Below are positions 21,343 through 31,523 of a stretch of 64,000 bases of DNA, piece after piece (the first letter of the stretch is position 1; the number at the start of each line of letters is the position of its first letter). The position numbers and the translations under genes were made by a program. Source of the DNA: Bedellia somnulentella (Eukaryota > Arthropoda > Insecta > Lepidoptera > Bedelliidae). Under the pieces are notes generated by a model. The model was not told the DNA's origin. It worked only from the letters and a program-made list of their open reading frames with translations, and did no database searches. The stretch spans positions 18,228,001-18,292,000 of the forward strand of contig OY755177.1 of the NCBI GenBank assembly GCA_963576735.1. Reading direction: 5' to 3'.

Positions 21343-21669
21343 ATGTGTTTATACACGAGAATAATATGAATTAAAAACCGTTACATAAGTCATCCAAAAA
21401 TATTGAAACTCATCCATCTAAATAAAATTCCGTAACATCCCTTAGGTGTTAGAACCGTCTGATAAATCGTTTATTCCCGGAAATCCCAAACAACCTGTCG
21501 GGTATTGTTCCACTACTCGTGCCGCATGAACCGACCGTCGGATCACAAGAGGTCAATGGGCAGATTAATGATGTTATGTTAATTTTACAAGGAGATTGGA
21601 TAATATTTCGTACATGAAATTCGCAATGGGATTTCTCATGATGATTTCTTTAAAAATTGAACCAATAGT
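21343..21669. other. Stretch without recognised features
   Basis: A moderately GC-rich patch (21480-21550) has no open frame or repeat match that I can support. Confidence 0.3.
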
Positions 21670-21774
21670 ACATACATACATATATTTACGGCTATGAATC
21701 CCAAAAAGGGGTAGCCTGAGCTTTAGAGCTAGAAACTCCTCAGCCACATTTGGAAGTTGATAGGGGATAAGATA
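21670..21774 (-). mobile_element. Family B fragment (tail half)
   Basis: ATACATACATATATTTACGG to GAAGTTGATAGGGGATAAG. The 5' half is missing and a family E end starts immediately after. Confidence 0.65.
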
Positions 21775-21775
21775 C

Positions 21776-21897
21776 ATACATACATATACTCATGGCGTTA
21801 ATTCCCATTTGGGTAGGCAGAGACTATTGATCGCCACTTCATACGATCCTGGCAAACCTCCCTTGCTTCGTCTACATTCATCAATCTCTTCATCACA
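21776..21897 (-). mobile_element. Family E LINE 3' fragment, abutting a B fragment
   Basis: + strand ACATACATATACTCATGGCG, CCCATTTGGGTAGGCAGAGA, then the segment encoding Val-Asp-Glu-Ala-Arg, up to TCTCTTCATCAC. Confidence 0.7.
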
Positions 21898-21963
21898 TAT
21901 ATAAACTTTCAAGGAACAAAGTGTCTTTTATATAGTAGTCTTTGGTGTTGGTTCCCCATTTTT

Positions 21964-23056
21964 TAACCGACTTCAAAAACAGGAGTGTTCTCAATTCGAC
22001 CGTATATATTTTTTTTTTATGTTTATTCGCCGATTACTTTGCCATTTATGAACCGATTTTGATAAATTTTTTTTATTCGACAGAAGATACTCCCGGATTG
22101 GTACCATGATGAGGATATCAGGGTCTGATGATGGGATCCTGGAGAAATCGACGGGAACCCTCAAATTTTATAGGCAAATGTACCGCGTTTTACATATTTT
22201 CTGAACTTATATTGGCATTTGCTTCTGAAAATCATATTGTTATGCTGCTGAGCTGATGATGGAAGGTGTGGCTCCTCAATCACTAGGTATTACGAAACAG
22301 TTCTTTCCATATTCTATATAGATTTATACTCCTCTTCGTAGCTTTTATGAAGAGAAGTACAGGTTCACTAAACATTTCTTTTGTTATGTTATTGTTACCG
22401 AGAAAGAACCATGAGACCAGGATCTGATGATGGCATCCCAGGAAATCGAGGGGACTGTCGAAACTCACAATCATGTGACAGTGTATTTGTTCAAAACGCC
22501 GATAGGCCTGCCCTGTATAACGTGAGAACACTGCCTAAGCAAATCGTGGGTACTCTGAACAACAGGTGACAATGTCACGTGATATTCAGAAGTATTACTA
22601 CCTCTGCTAACCCCTTCAGGGATATTCGGCGTGAACGTTTGAGTCTTTCTTGAGATGTAGAATTGTAGACCATTGCCTTTCGAAGGATTTTAAGAACAAT
22701 GTAAGGTTACATATGGTTGAGCCTATTTAAAATCGTAATACAATAGAAATACCGGAAATACGAAGAATAATACAGTAACCGTCGCACTGCCACATACGAG
22801 AGGCAGCTTTGCCAGGTCTACCCATCTCTAAAACTCGTAAAATAAAATAATGTTTAACAAAAAGAAAACCGACTTCATAGTGGGAAAAACAACCGAAAAT
22901 AAACAATCTAGTACTAAAAAGCACGAAATACGTTTTTTAATTGAATATGAGTACTGTGATTAATACCTTAGCAATTTCTTTATTCCACACGCGTCAGTTC
23001 AATCTACCTAAATATTAAAACTCTCTTAAATTAATTTTTGAGTCGGTGCAATTTTT
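21964..23056 (+). repeat. Repeat C, copy 1, flanked by a 53-bp direct repeat
   Basis: Starts AACCGACTTCAAAAACAGG and ends TTTTTGAGTCGGTGC, so the ends form a short inverted pair. The flanks 21911-21963 and 23057-23109 match over 53 bases with one mismatch, as if the target had been duplicated. Inside are two GGTACCATGA...CTGATGATGG blocks and a piece of family A (about 22460-22650). It is about 93-95% like copy 2 by eye. No protein is encoded. The class is unknown. Confidence 0.65.
22460..22650 (+). mobile_element. Family A 3' portion embedded in repeat C
   Basis: CATGTGACAGTGTATTTGTT to GGATATTCGGCGTGAACG. The same truncated piece sits at the same place in the other C copy (48100-48272), so it was part of C before C spread. 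Confidence 0.7.
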
Positions 23057-23109
23057 AAGGAACAAAGTGTCTTTTATATAGTAGTCTTTGGGGTTGGTTC
23101 CCCATTTTT

Positions 23110-23479
23110 GGAGTTAAATCTGGAACAATAATTACATTTGCGTACTCCTTTTCTCAAGGTATCCGAAAAAGGCAAATTAAGTAATATTAAAATTCATGCA
23201 GGAACGAAACTTTGTAATCGCACCAGGCTGACGGCCACGTTTCAAAACTGCGAAATATTCATGTATTCAAATTAGGAATATTAATGTTTATGATAATATC
23301 AAAGTATTAACTGTTTTAGAAACATAATTCGTACGTACCTTTCTAGGGTTATTTTGGAATTATTTAGTATTTTGGTGTAAGTAAGTTTGTCAACTTTTAC
23401 TGGAACCTAAATGAACTTTACCTAGGGATGGTCCTAAACAAAAAGGGGTTGGTATAAAAAGATTGATAGATAAAATGAA
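23110..23479. other. Stretch without recognised features
   Basis: Nothing supported. Confidence 0.3.
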
Positions 23480-23795
23480 GCCGCGATAGCTCAGTGGGTA
23501 GAGCACCGCTTATCAGGCTGACGGAGAGGGTTCGAATCCCGGGTCGGGCCTACACCAATTTGTCTTTTCTAAACACATCTGTGTGGTTAATTTATCATGG
23601 CTGTTGTTGACGGTGAGGAAAAACATCGTGAGGAAAAGAAACCCACATGGCTAAGTCGTATTTATCATTTGACAGACTATTCGTACCGATTTGTTTAGAT
23701 AGGCATGCCCCCTAACACTGTCCAAGCAAAACAGTTGTTCAGAAGTATTAGTATCTCAGTCAACCCTTCCGGGGAATTACGACGTAAACTGTACA
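23480..23795 (+). mobile_element. Family A SINE, older copy with a strong tRNA-like head
   Basis: The head reads GCGATAGCTCAGTGGGTAGA and GAGGGTTCGAATCCCGGG, both near-perfect polymerase III boxes. The acceptor ends do not pair, so it is not a tRNA gene. The body has deletions and an insertion (GTTGTTGACGG) and lacks an ATGTT tail. Confidence 0.8.
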
Positions 23796-24088
23796 TTCAT
23801 ATTTCAAACAAATGTTTTATTATTTTCTCTACAGAAGTACTTTATAAAAATTAGCTTTTTGTGCATATATTTCATTCTTATCTGACAAGAATAATATGCA
23901 ATTCGTTACGCAAAAAGATGAAAATTAGATTGATAGCATAACTGTAAATATTTAAACATTGAACTTGGCAATGAAAAATATTGTAGTGAATCTATACGAT
24001 TGTTATATAACTTCGAAGATATAGTGATAATGGGTTGATAGCGTCTCTACGGATAATTTACTACATTTACGGTTAATATAATATTAAC

Positions 24089-24338
24089 AGCTGTGTAGTG
24101 TCGGCTTAGAATAGCACTACCCTATTTCTTCCGGTGAGTGTACGTAAGAGGCGACTAACGGTATTGGGGATTTTAGGGGATTTTTGGGCGATGCGGTTGG
24201 GGACCTATCACCAACCATCTTTATTTAAATATCTTATACCCACATAACCTTCCAAAAGTGGTTGAGGAATTTCTAATTCCTTAGCTCTGGCTACCCCTTC
24301 TAAGGATTTACAGCCGTGCGCTTATGTATGTATGTATG
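24089..24338 (+). mobile_element. Family B short retroposon with perfect target-site duplication
   Basis: Flanked by TATAATATTAAC at 24077-24088 and 24339-24350. Confidence 0.9.
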
Positions 24339-24401
24339 TATAATATTAACTTTGGTTTTTTTTTTATTATGTTCGTCTTTTGTATATATTTATATTCGGC
24401 T

Positions 24402-24652
24402 ATGCTGTGTAGTACCGGGTTAGAATAGCACTACCCCATTTCTTCCGGTAAGTTTACGTAACAGGCGACTAACGGTGTTGGGGCTTTTAAGGGATTTTTG
24501 GGCGATGCGGTTGGAGACCCATCACCAAAAACCTTTATTTCACCATCTTTTCCCCACGCAACTTCCAAAAGTGGCTGAGGAATTTCTGATTCCCTAGCTC
24601 TAGCTACCCCTTCTAGGGATTTATAGCCGTGTGTATATATATGTATTTATGT
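24402..24652 (+). mobile_element. Family B short retroposon, full length
   Basis: From GCTGTGTAGTACCGGGTTAG to AGCCGTGTGTATATATATG. Same strand as the neighbours at 24089 and 24915. Confidence 0.88.
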
Positions 24653-24715
24653 CATTCAGTAAATTCATATAAAACGCGCATTAAATTTGAGATTCATACT
24701 GATTTATATTAACAC

Positions 24716-24890
24716 ATACATATTCTTATCCTTACGGATTTCAATCCCAAAAAGGGTAGTCAGAGCTTTAGAATTATCAATAATTCAGTTATTGCATCGC
24801 CAGAAAACCATTTCAAAAATCCCTTATACCCATTCGACACCTACATGAGAAGAAATGCGTTAGTATTATTCTAATCCGACACTTCAACTA
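24716..24890 (-). mobile_element. Family B copy, decayed
   Basis: Minus-strand remnant with ACGGATTTCAATCCC, AGGGTAGTCAGAGCTTTAG and ATTCTAATCCGACACTTCA. An internal deletion removes about 60 bases. Confidence 0.55.
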
Positions 24891-24914
24891 CATTACTACT
24901 GTTTTATATTTATG

Positions 24915-25164
24915 TGCTGTGTAGCGCCGGTTTAGAATAGCGCTACCCCATTTCTACCGGTGGGTGTACTTATGAGGCGACTAACAGTATTGGGGCTTTT
25001 AAGGGAACATTGGGCGATGCAGTTGGAGACCCATCACCAACAACCTTTATTCTACCATCTTTTCCCCACGCAACTTTCCAAAAGTGGCTGAGGAATTTCT
25101 GATTCCTTAGCTCTGGCTACTCCTTCTAGGGAATTATAGCCGTGGGTATATGTATATATGTATG
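24915..25164 (+). mobile_element. Family B short retroposon with target-site duplication
   Basis: Flanked by TTATATTTATG at 24904-24914 and 25165-25175 (11 of 11). Confidence 0.9.
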
Positions 25165-25392
25165 TTATATTTATGTTTAAAATCATTGTTCACATTTTAT
25201 CCTAAAACAAATGCATAATTAGTCAAAAATGTGAATGACTTGTTTGAATTTAAATACTTTATCGTGTTCTTCAATTATTTCAATTTACCTCATCGTGTTT
25301 TGTTAGTTTAGAACAATGGTAGATCGGTGCTTGATAACCTAACGGTATTTAAAAAAATCCTTAAACAAACTTATTTTTACTTTAAAAATATA

Positions 25393-25581
25393 CTAGCTGA
25401 TCCGGCAGACTTTATACTAACTCAATAAAAAAATATTTAAAAAACACAAGAAATATCATATTTATTAACCTTTTAAACCTTCTCTTGACGTCCACAAATA
25501 ATTCAATACCAAAATCAACCAAATCGGCTTATCCGTTCTCGAGTTTTTGGCGCGACTTCAGCAATTTTTTTTATATATAGA
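25393..25581 (-). mobile_element. Short Helitron-like non-autonomous element
   Basis: On the minus strand it starts TCTATATATAAAAAAAATTG and ends CTGCCGGATCAGCTAG, lying between A and T as Helitrons do. There are no inverted ends, no target-site duplication and no coding capacity. Confidence 0.65.
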
Positions 25582-25625
25582 TATTTAGTTTCAAATATCT
25601 GATATTTATCTATAAAAGCAGATTG

Positions 25626-25774
25626 ATTCTCAGAGTCACCAACTTTAAGGTACAGATTTCAACACACGAATTACACCCACGGAGGCGTGACCGACACCCT
25701 TTCATTATGCCGGTCGCAATATATTAAATTATCACTGCACATACATATATTACCGAATTTACAACACAATGAAC
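25626..25774 (+). repeat. Left copy of a long direct repeat flanking a B insertion
   Basis: From ATTCTCAGAGTCACCAAC to ACAACACAATGAAC. It matches 25980-26170, except that it lacks 42 bases lying between two AGATTT motifs in the right copy. Confidence 0.85.
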
Positions 25775-25979
25775 ATACATACATATACTCACGGCTATAA
25801 ATCCCTTAAAGGGGTAGCCAGAGCTAGGGAATTAAAAATTCCTCAGACACTTTTGGATGTGTCGTGGGGAAAAGATGTTGAAATAAAGGTTGTTGGTGAC
25901 GGGTCTCCAACCACATCGCCCAAAAATCCCTTAAAAGCCCCAAAACCGTAAGTCGCCTTTTACGAACACACGCAGGTCT
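25775..25979 (-). mobile_element. Family B copy, 5'-truncated, between long direct repeats
   Basis: Minus-strand copy from ATACATACATATACTCACGG to CGAACACACGCAGGT, lacking the usual 5' end. The flanking duplications are 149 and 191 bases, more than ten times the family's normal 8-15. Confidence 0.85.
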
Positions 25980-26170
25980 ATTCTCAGAGTCACCAACTTT
26001 AAGCCACAGATTTCGAACTAAGCTAATCAAACTCCCCGAACGACTAATCAGATTTCAACACACTAATAACACCCACGGAGGCGTGACCGACACCCTTTCA
26101 TTATGCCGGTCGCAATATATTAAATTATCACTGCACATACATAAATTACCGAATTTACAACACAATGAAC
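25980..26170 (+). repeat. Right copy of the long direct repeat
   Basis: Carries the 42-base segment absent from the left copy. The segment begins and ends at AGATTT, so the left copy probably lost it by microhomology deletion. Confidence 0.85.
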
Positions 26171-26365
26171 CCATAATTTATGTTAATTAATCAATATGCT
26201 AAGACTAGGCCGCATTTTCGATATCGGGATGCAGTCATCGGAATAATCATAGTTATAATGCAGTTACATTAATTCAATAGGTCTCTAATTTGGTTGATTG
26301 AATATGAACATGTGGCTGCAGCGTGAATAATTGAAGTTAATGTATATTTTTAGTATTAAAGACTG

Positions 26366-26525
26366 ACTGTGTAGTGTCGGCTTAGAATAGCTCTACCCCA
26401 TTTCTTCCGGTGGGTGTACGTAAAAGGCTACTAACAGTATTGGGGTTTTTAAGGGATTTTTGGGCGAAGCGGTTGGAGATCCATCACCAACCACCTTAAT
26501 TTAAATATCTTTTCCCCAACAAATT
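26366..26525 (+). mobile_element. Family B copy, 3' part disrupted
   Basis: GACTGTGTAGTGTCGGCTTA to ATATCTTTTCCCCAAC, followed by a partial local repeat of TTAAATATCTTTTCC. The tail half is missing. Confidence 0.75.
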
Positions 26526-26679
26526 AAAATTTAAATATCTTTTCCTCAACATTTTGAGCATACAATCAAAATTTGATTAAATTACAATATTTGGTCAGTA
26601 CAGAGACGTAATTTTGGTAAGTACGTACTTAAATACGGTTTGAGATGCTTTTATCGTTGAATTCTCAATTGTGAAATCG

Positions 26680-26746
26680 CCCGTTAGTCGCCTTGTATTG
26701 CACTCACAGGAAGAATCACAGTTGTATTAATCTAAGCCGACATAAT
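26680..26746 (-). mobile_element. Family B fragment (5' end)
   Basis: CCCGTTAGTCGCCTTGTATT to TAATCTAAGCCGACATAAT. Confidence 0.5.
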
Positions 26747-26817
26747 ATATCAATATAAGCTGCCCTCACAAAAAACACTTGACGAGACTGTAATATATGA
26801 TACTTTGTAAAAAAATA

Positions 26818-26876
26818 TGTCGATAGTCTTTGCCTACCCCAATGGGAACTAACGTGAGTCTATGTATGTATGTATT
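26818..26876 (+). mobile_element. Family E LINE end with tail
   Basis: GATAGTCTTTGCCTACCCCA, ATGGGAACTAACGTGAGTC and (TATG)n. 5'-truncated to about 45 bases plus tail. Confidence 0.65.
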
Positions 26877-26955
26877 TTATTTACAATAAACAAATTTAGA
26901 AGCCAATATTTAAATCGAATACGATTATTTGTGTGGGGACATGCCTATACATTCC

Positions 26956-27590
26956 CCTTTTTTTAGGGTTCCGTAGCCAAATGGCAAAAACGGGACCCTT
27001 ATAGATTCGTCATGTCTGTCTGTCTGTCCGTCCGTCCGTCCGTCCGTATGTCACAGCCAGTTTATTCCGAAACTAAAAGAACTACATTATTGGAAATTGG
27101 TGCGTAGATGTATTCTGTAAACCGCATTAAGATTTTAAAATAAAATCTGAAAAAAAACCAAAATTTTTAGGGTTCCCTATACATAGAACTGAAACTCAAA
27201 ATTTTTTTTTTCATCAAACCTATACGTGTGGGGTATCTATCAAAAGGTATTTGAAAATGATGTTGAGGTTTCTTATATCATTTTTTTCAAAACTGAATAG
27301 TTTGCGCGAGAGACTTTTTCAAAGTGCTAAAATGTGTGTCCCCCCCCCCCGTAACTTCTAAAATATGGGCATGATAATACTGAAAAAAATATATGATGTG
27401 TATTACTATACAAACTACTAACGAAAATTGGTTTGAATGAGATCTAGCCCGTAGTTCTATTTTTAAACGTCATAAATCAAATTACTTACCTAATTTGGCT
27501 CCCATGATTTTCACGAAAACGGGATTTTTTATATATATGATAGTACGGAACCCTTAGTGCGCGATCCGACTCGCACTTGGCCGGTTTTGT
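26956..27590 (+). mobile_element. Repeat F, non-coding lepidopteran-type element
   Basis: Begins AGGGTTCCGTA (26965-26975). Near its end it has the reverse complement TACGGAACCCT (27544-27554), followed by CGACTCGCACTTGGCCGG. It contains a TGTC/CGTC microsatellite at 27012-27044 and a C-tract near 27337-27350. I recognise this end sequence as a common lepidopteran interspersed repeat. The class is not certain and it has no coding capacity. Confidence 0.7.
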
Positions 27591-27711
27591 AGTATATGAT
27601 TGTAGAATATGAGTAATTATCAAACTTACGCTATCTGTTGCAATCGAAATTCGTCATTACCTGAAAAATAATACAATCAAATTAGTTGTCGAACTCAAAT
27701 ACTTAAACTTA

Positions 27712-28032
27712 AACGTTCACGCCGTATAACCCTGAAAAGGTTGGCAGAGGAACTAATACTTCTGAACATCACGTAACATATCACCTGGTGTTCAGAGCAC
27801 CCACGTTATGCTGGGACAGTGAACACACGTGAGAGGGGGCCGTTTTGTACGACTATATTGTGACATGACTAAGTACAACTTAGCCATGTGGGTTTCCTCA
27901 CGATGTCTTCCCTCACCGCTTACAACCGTGATAAATTAACCACACGTATGACTTTAGTAAAGATATATTGGTGTAGGCCCGACCCGGGATTTGATCCTAG
28001 GTCTATCTGCACGACCCATTGAGCTACCAAAT
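27712..28032 (-). mobile_element. Family A SINE, older copy
   Basis: From GTTCACGCCGTATAACCC to CCATTGAGCTACCAAATT, with scattered substitutions and a deletion near GAGAGGGGGCC. No clear duplicated flank. Confidence 0.8.
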
Positions 28033-28299
28033 TGGTTGTATTGCATTACATTTCACATTTCCAAGAAATCCGGATACAGTTTCAAACTTGGTTGCTCGAA
28101 AGTTATAATAATGTTTGCACTAAGAATGTCAATGTTAAATATTACAAAGGAAAATATAAATCTTGACGACATTTTCATTTCATATTCATGTTCCACTAGA
28201 AATAAGAATCAGTAAAAGTCGTTGAGTTATTTTTTGGTTTATAGTATGCACCATTATTTTTATTTTATTAAAAAAAAACTTTGTTTGGTTATGATGAAG

Positions 28300-28402
28300 A
28301 TTGATGGATGTAAACGAAGCTAAAGGATTTTACTTTGCCAGGATTGTGGCGATCGATAGTCTCTGCCTACCTCAATGGGACCTAATGGCGTGAGTATATT
28401 TT
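28300..28402 (+). mobile_element. Family E LINE 3' fragment
   Basis: GATTGATGGATGTAAACGAA, GCGATCGATAGTCTCTGCC and GGCGTGAGTATATT. Frame broken. Confidence 0.65.
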
Positions 28403-28494
28403 ACGTTTATATTTTACGCATATAAATTTGTGACTTAATCGAGTTACTTTTAATGTAGTCAAAACCAGAGAGATTTTATCAATATCCTACAAGT

Positions 28495-28556
28495 TGCAAT
28501 CGATAGTCTCTGCTTAACCCAATGAGAATAGGCGTAAACATATGTATTTATGTCTG
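28495..28556 (+). mobile_element. Family E LINE end
   Basis: AATCGATAGTCTCTGCTTAA, CCCAATGAGAATAGGCG and ATATGTATTTATG. Confidence 0.5.
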
Positions 28557-28850
28557 TGTTTACAGTCTATGAGGGCTCCATGCCACTTGAAGGTCACAAT
28601 CATTCCATCACCAGGTTATGATGAGCAATTTAAGAGTTGTTAACTTGTTAAGAAAATCACATTTGTCGGCTGTTTCATGGCAGTACGCCAAATATTTTCA
28701 TGTGATCAATCCCACGTAGGTATCAACATGGTATCTGAACTATTATAAAATGTTATGTTGCTATTACAGCATTGTATAGTGGTAGTAGTTTTGTGTTTCG
28801 AATTCTATTGCATCAATCTTTTAGGGTCAATATTTTATCGCATTCAAAAC

Positions 28851-29099
28851 ATACATACATACATATACTCACGGCTATAAATCCCTAAAAGGGGTAGCCA
28901 GAGCTAAAGAACTAGATGTTCCTCAGCCACTTTTGGAAAGTTGCGTGGGGAAAAGATGATAAAATAAAGGTTGTTGGTGATGGGTCTCCAACTGCATCGC
29001 CCAAAAATCCCTTCAAAGCCCCAAAACCGTTAGTCGCCTCCTACGTACACCTACCGGCAGAAATAGGGACGTGTTATTCTAAGCAGACACTACACAGCG
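28851..29099 (-). mobile_element. Family B short retroposon, full length
   Basis: Minus-strand copy from CATACATACATATACTCACG to GCAGACACTACACAGCG. Confidence 0.85.
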
Positions 29100-29489
29100 T
29101 TTAAAAAAACTTTTTTAATTTTAGATAGGAATTGCGTTTCTTCGCCTAATTATATTTAACTTCGTATAACACGTTTATTGATTTTACATTATATTTGCCA
29201 TTTTAGTAAGGTCTTGGGATACAAAAAGTCATAGAACATTATAACCGCAGGGAAGTACATTATGCCTTACATATAGTTTATAAAACACACAAAGATGAAA
29301 CGGAAAGATGTCGTTGCATATATTTATTATTATTTTATTTGTTCGGAATACTTACAGCAAATAATACAATAAGTGTTTATAAATTCAGTTATCAACGAAG
29401 CCAATAACAAGAATTCGCAAGTATATGCACAACATAGCTTCAGTAGAAATGGATTCAGTCGGATAGTAAGTTCTTTTTAATGAATAGAC
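29100..29489. other. AT-rich stretch without recognised features
   Basis: Nothing supported. Confidence 0.3.
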
Positions 29490-29490
29490 T

Positions 29491-29743
29491 TACATACATA
29501 CATACATATACTCATGGCTATAAATCCCTAGATGGGGTAGCCAGAGCTAAGGAATTAGAAATTCCTTAGCCACTTTTGGAAAGTTAAGTGGGGAAAAGAT
29601 GGTAAAATAAAGGTTGTTGGTGATGGGTCTCCAGCCTCATCGCCCAAAAATCCCTTAAAAGCCCCAATACCGTTAGTCGCCTCTTACGTACACCCACCGG
29701 AAGGAATGGGGTAGTGCTATTCTAAGCCGACACTACACAGCAT
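29491..29743 (-). mobile_element. Family B short retroposon, full length
   Basis: Minus-strand copy from CATACATACATATACTCATG to GCCGACACTACACAGC. Near majority sequence. Confidence 0.87.
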
Positions 29744-30270
29744 TAAAATTATCAAAATGTCAGAAAGTACTATAATAATTATCACGCCTGCGGGTCTAAT
29801 TGCCCTTTTTATCTAAGAAACTTTTCTTAACATCGTTATTTAGACAACAGGCGACAAAAGACAAAGAAAATGTAATTCTTCATTTAAAATTAAAGAGGAA
29901 TATTATTAACAGCGACCTTGGTAGATGTTTGGAGGCTAATTAGGAAACATGTTGGATTCAAACACTGCTATAATGGGTCCGAATTGAAGATTGTGCTAAA
30001 ACACCTCTGCGGCTTGCCTGTGGACTTATATATCATTAATTTAAATAAGGGATGATGGTGAAAGAACACATATCATTTAATTTTTACATGGCAGATGTAC
30101 CAATATGTCTGAGAATCGCATATTATTCTTCTGTGATGACAATTTGAAATATTAATATATCAGTATGACTCATGGCTATATAAACTACTTATAAAAGGCA
30201 AGCGAAAGTTACATGCATGTGAGTTCGGGACAAATACTTGGTTGTGTGTGTAATAATGTATTTTTAATAG
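29744..30270. other. AT-rich stretch without recognised features
   Basis: Nothing supported. Confidence 0.3.
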
Positions 30271-30284
30271 ATTTTGTGATATTA

Positions 30285-30615
30285 CATACATACATACATA
30301 CATACATATACTCACGGCTATAAATCCCTAGAAGGGGTAGCCAGAGCTAAGGAATTAGAAATTCCTCAGCCACTTTTGGAAGTTGCATGGGGAAAAGATG
30401 GTGAAATAAAGGTTGTTGGTGATGGATGAGTCTCCAACCGCATCGCCCAAAAATCCCTTAAAAGTCCCAATACCGTTAGTCGCCTCTTACGTACACCCAC
30501 CGGAAGAAATGGGGTAGTGCTATTCTAAGCCGACACTACACAGCAACAATAAAATATATATAAGTGATATAGTCAACAACAAAATAACGGAACACGAATT
30601 TCGGCAGTGCCATGA
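30285..30615 (-). mobile_element. Family B with a 70-base 5' extension
   Basis: Flanked by the perfect 14-base repeat ATTTTGTGATATTA at 30271-30284 and 30616-30629. The usual family B sequence ends at 30545, but the duplication places the boundary at 30615. So 70 extra bases (minus strand, beginning TCATGGCACTGCCG) were inserted with it. Confidence 0.85.
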
Positions 30616-30629
30616 ATTTTGTGATATTA

Positions 30630-31265
30630 TCATTTTAAATGCATAACTAAATAAAAAAATCTTCTTTAACCTGCAATTGTGCAAAATTCTTCTCTTCCGT
30701 CTCCGCAATATACTTATGAATTTTCCTAAAGTATGAATATATCGATGTTGCGTCTTAAAAAATATTAACTCGTTACTCAGATGTATGCATCTAGTAGGTA
30801 TCTAGAATCTTTACAATAAGTGCTTATCAAAACATTCGGTACTGATAAATGTTGACATTTAAGCGTAATTCTAAACGCTGCTTTAGAAATTAAATATTCG
30901 TGTAATAGGATACAATATCAGTATTTAATTATGTTACAAGGGTCCAAGAAGCGTCGGGCTTTTGAAGTGATAATGCAATTACGGGACCCCGTAATTTACG
31001 GCTTTTGCTAAAACATTACCGTAATTGGATATTGTAAATTGACTTTTGTTTACTTTACCCAAACGGATAAATGTTATTTTTACAATCAAAAATTTGTTAT
31101 ATAAACGAAATCTTTCTGCTTTTCATAAATTCTATCTCAGATAGTAAGAAAGCCAGAGAAATCCTAATTGTAACCGTACTACTTCCATAAGTTTCTATCC
31201 AGTCCAAAGATACGACAAGAGCAAATTCCTTATACTGAAAATAACGTTTTGTCACTCGATGTTTA
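30630..31265. other. AT-rich stretch without recognised features
   Basis: Nothing supported. Confidence 0.3.
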
Positions 31266-31410
31266 GAGTTCGGTTGGAGACCCATCACCAACAACCTTTA
31301 TTTTACCATCTTTTTCCCACTCATCTTCCAACAATGGCTGAGGTTTTTCTAATTCATCAGCTCTGGCTACCCCTGCTAGGGAAATTTAGCTGTGAGTATA
31401 TGTATGTATA
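31266..31410 (+). mobile_element. Family B, 5'-truncated
   Basis: Starts within the family at GGTTGGAGACCCATCACC and ends in GTGAGTATATGTATGTAT. A typical 5' truncation. Confidence 0.8.
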
Positions 31411-31523
31411 TTCAGAGTAACCAACCTTGTTGAAATAATTCCATACATCGCTACTTTTGTATAATAAAACTGACCCACGGCCTATATTAATGTAAAATCA
31501 TATGTTTGTGCATTTATTGTGTA

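Noticed and set aside
22283..22531. 82-codon minus-strand frame also present at 47917-48165
   Set aside because: It is shared only because both are repeat C copies. It is antisense to the repeat and crosses the captured SINE piece.
23480..23555. Possible true tRNA gene
   Set aside because: Boxes A and B are good, but the acceptor stem does not pair and SINE body sequence follows.
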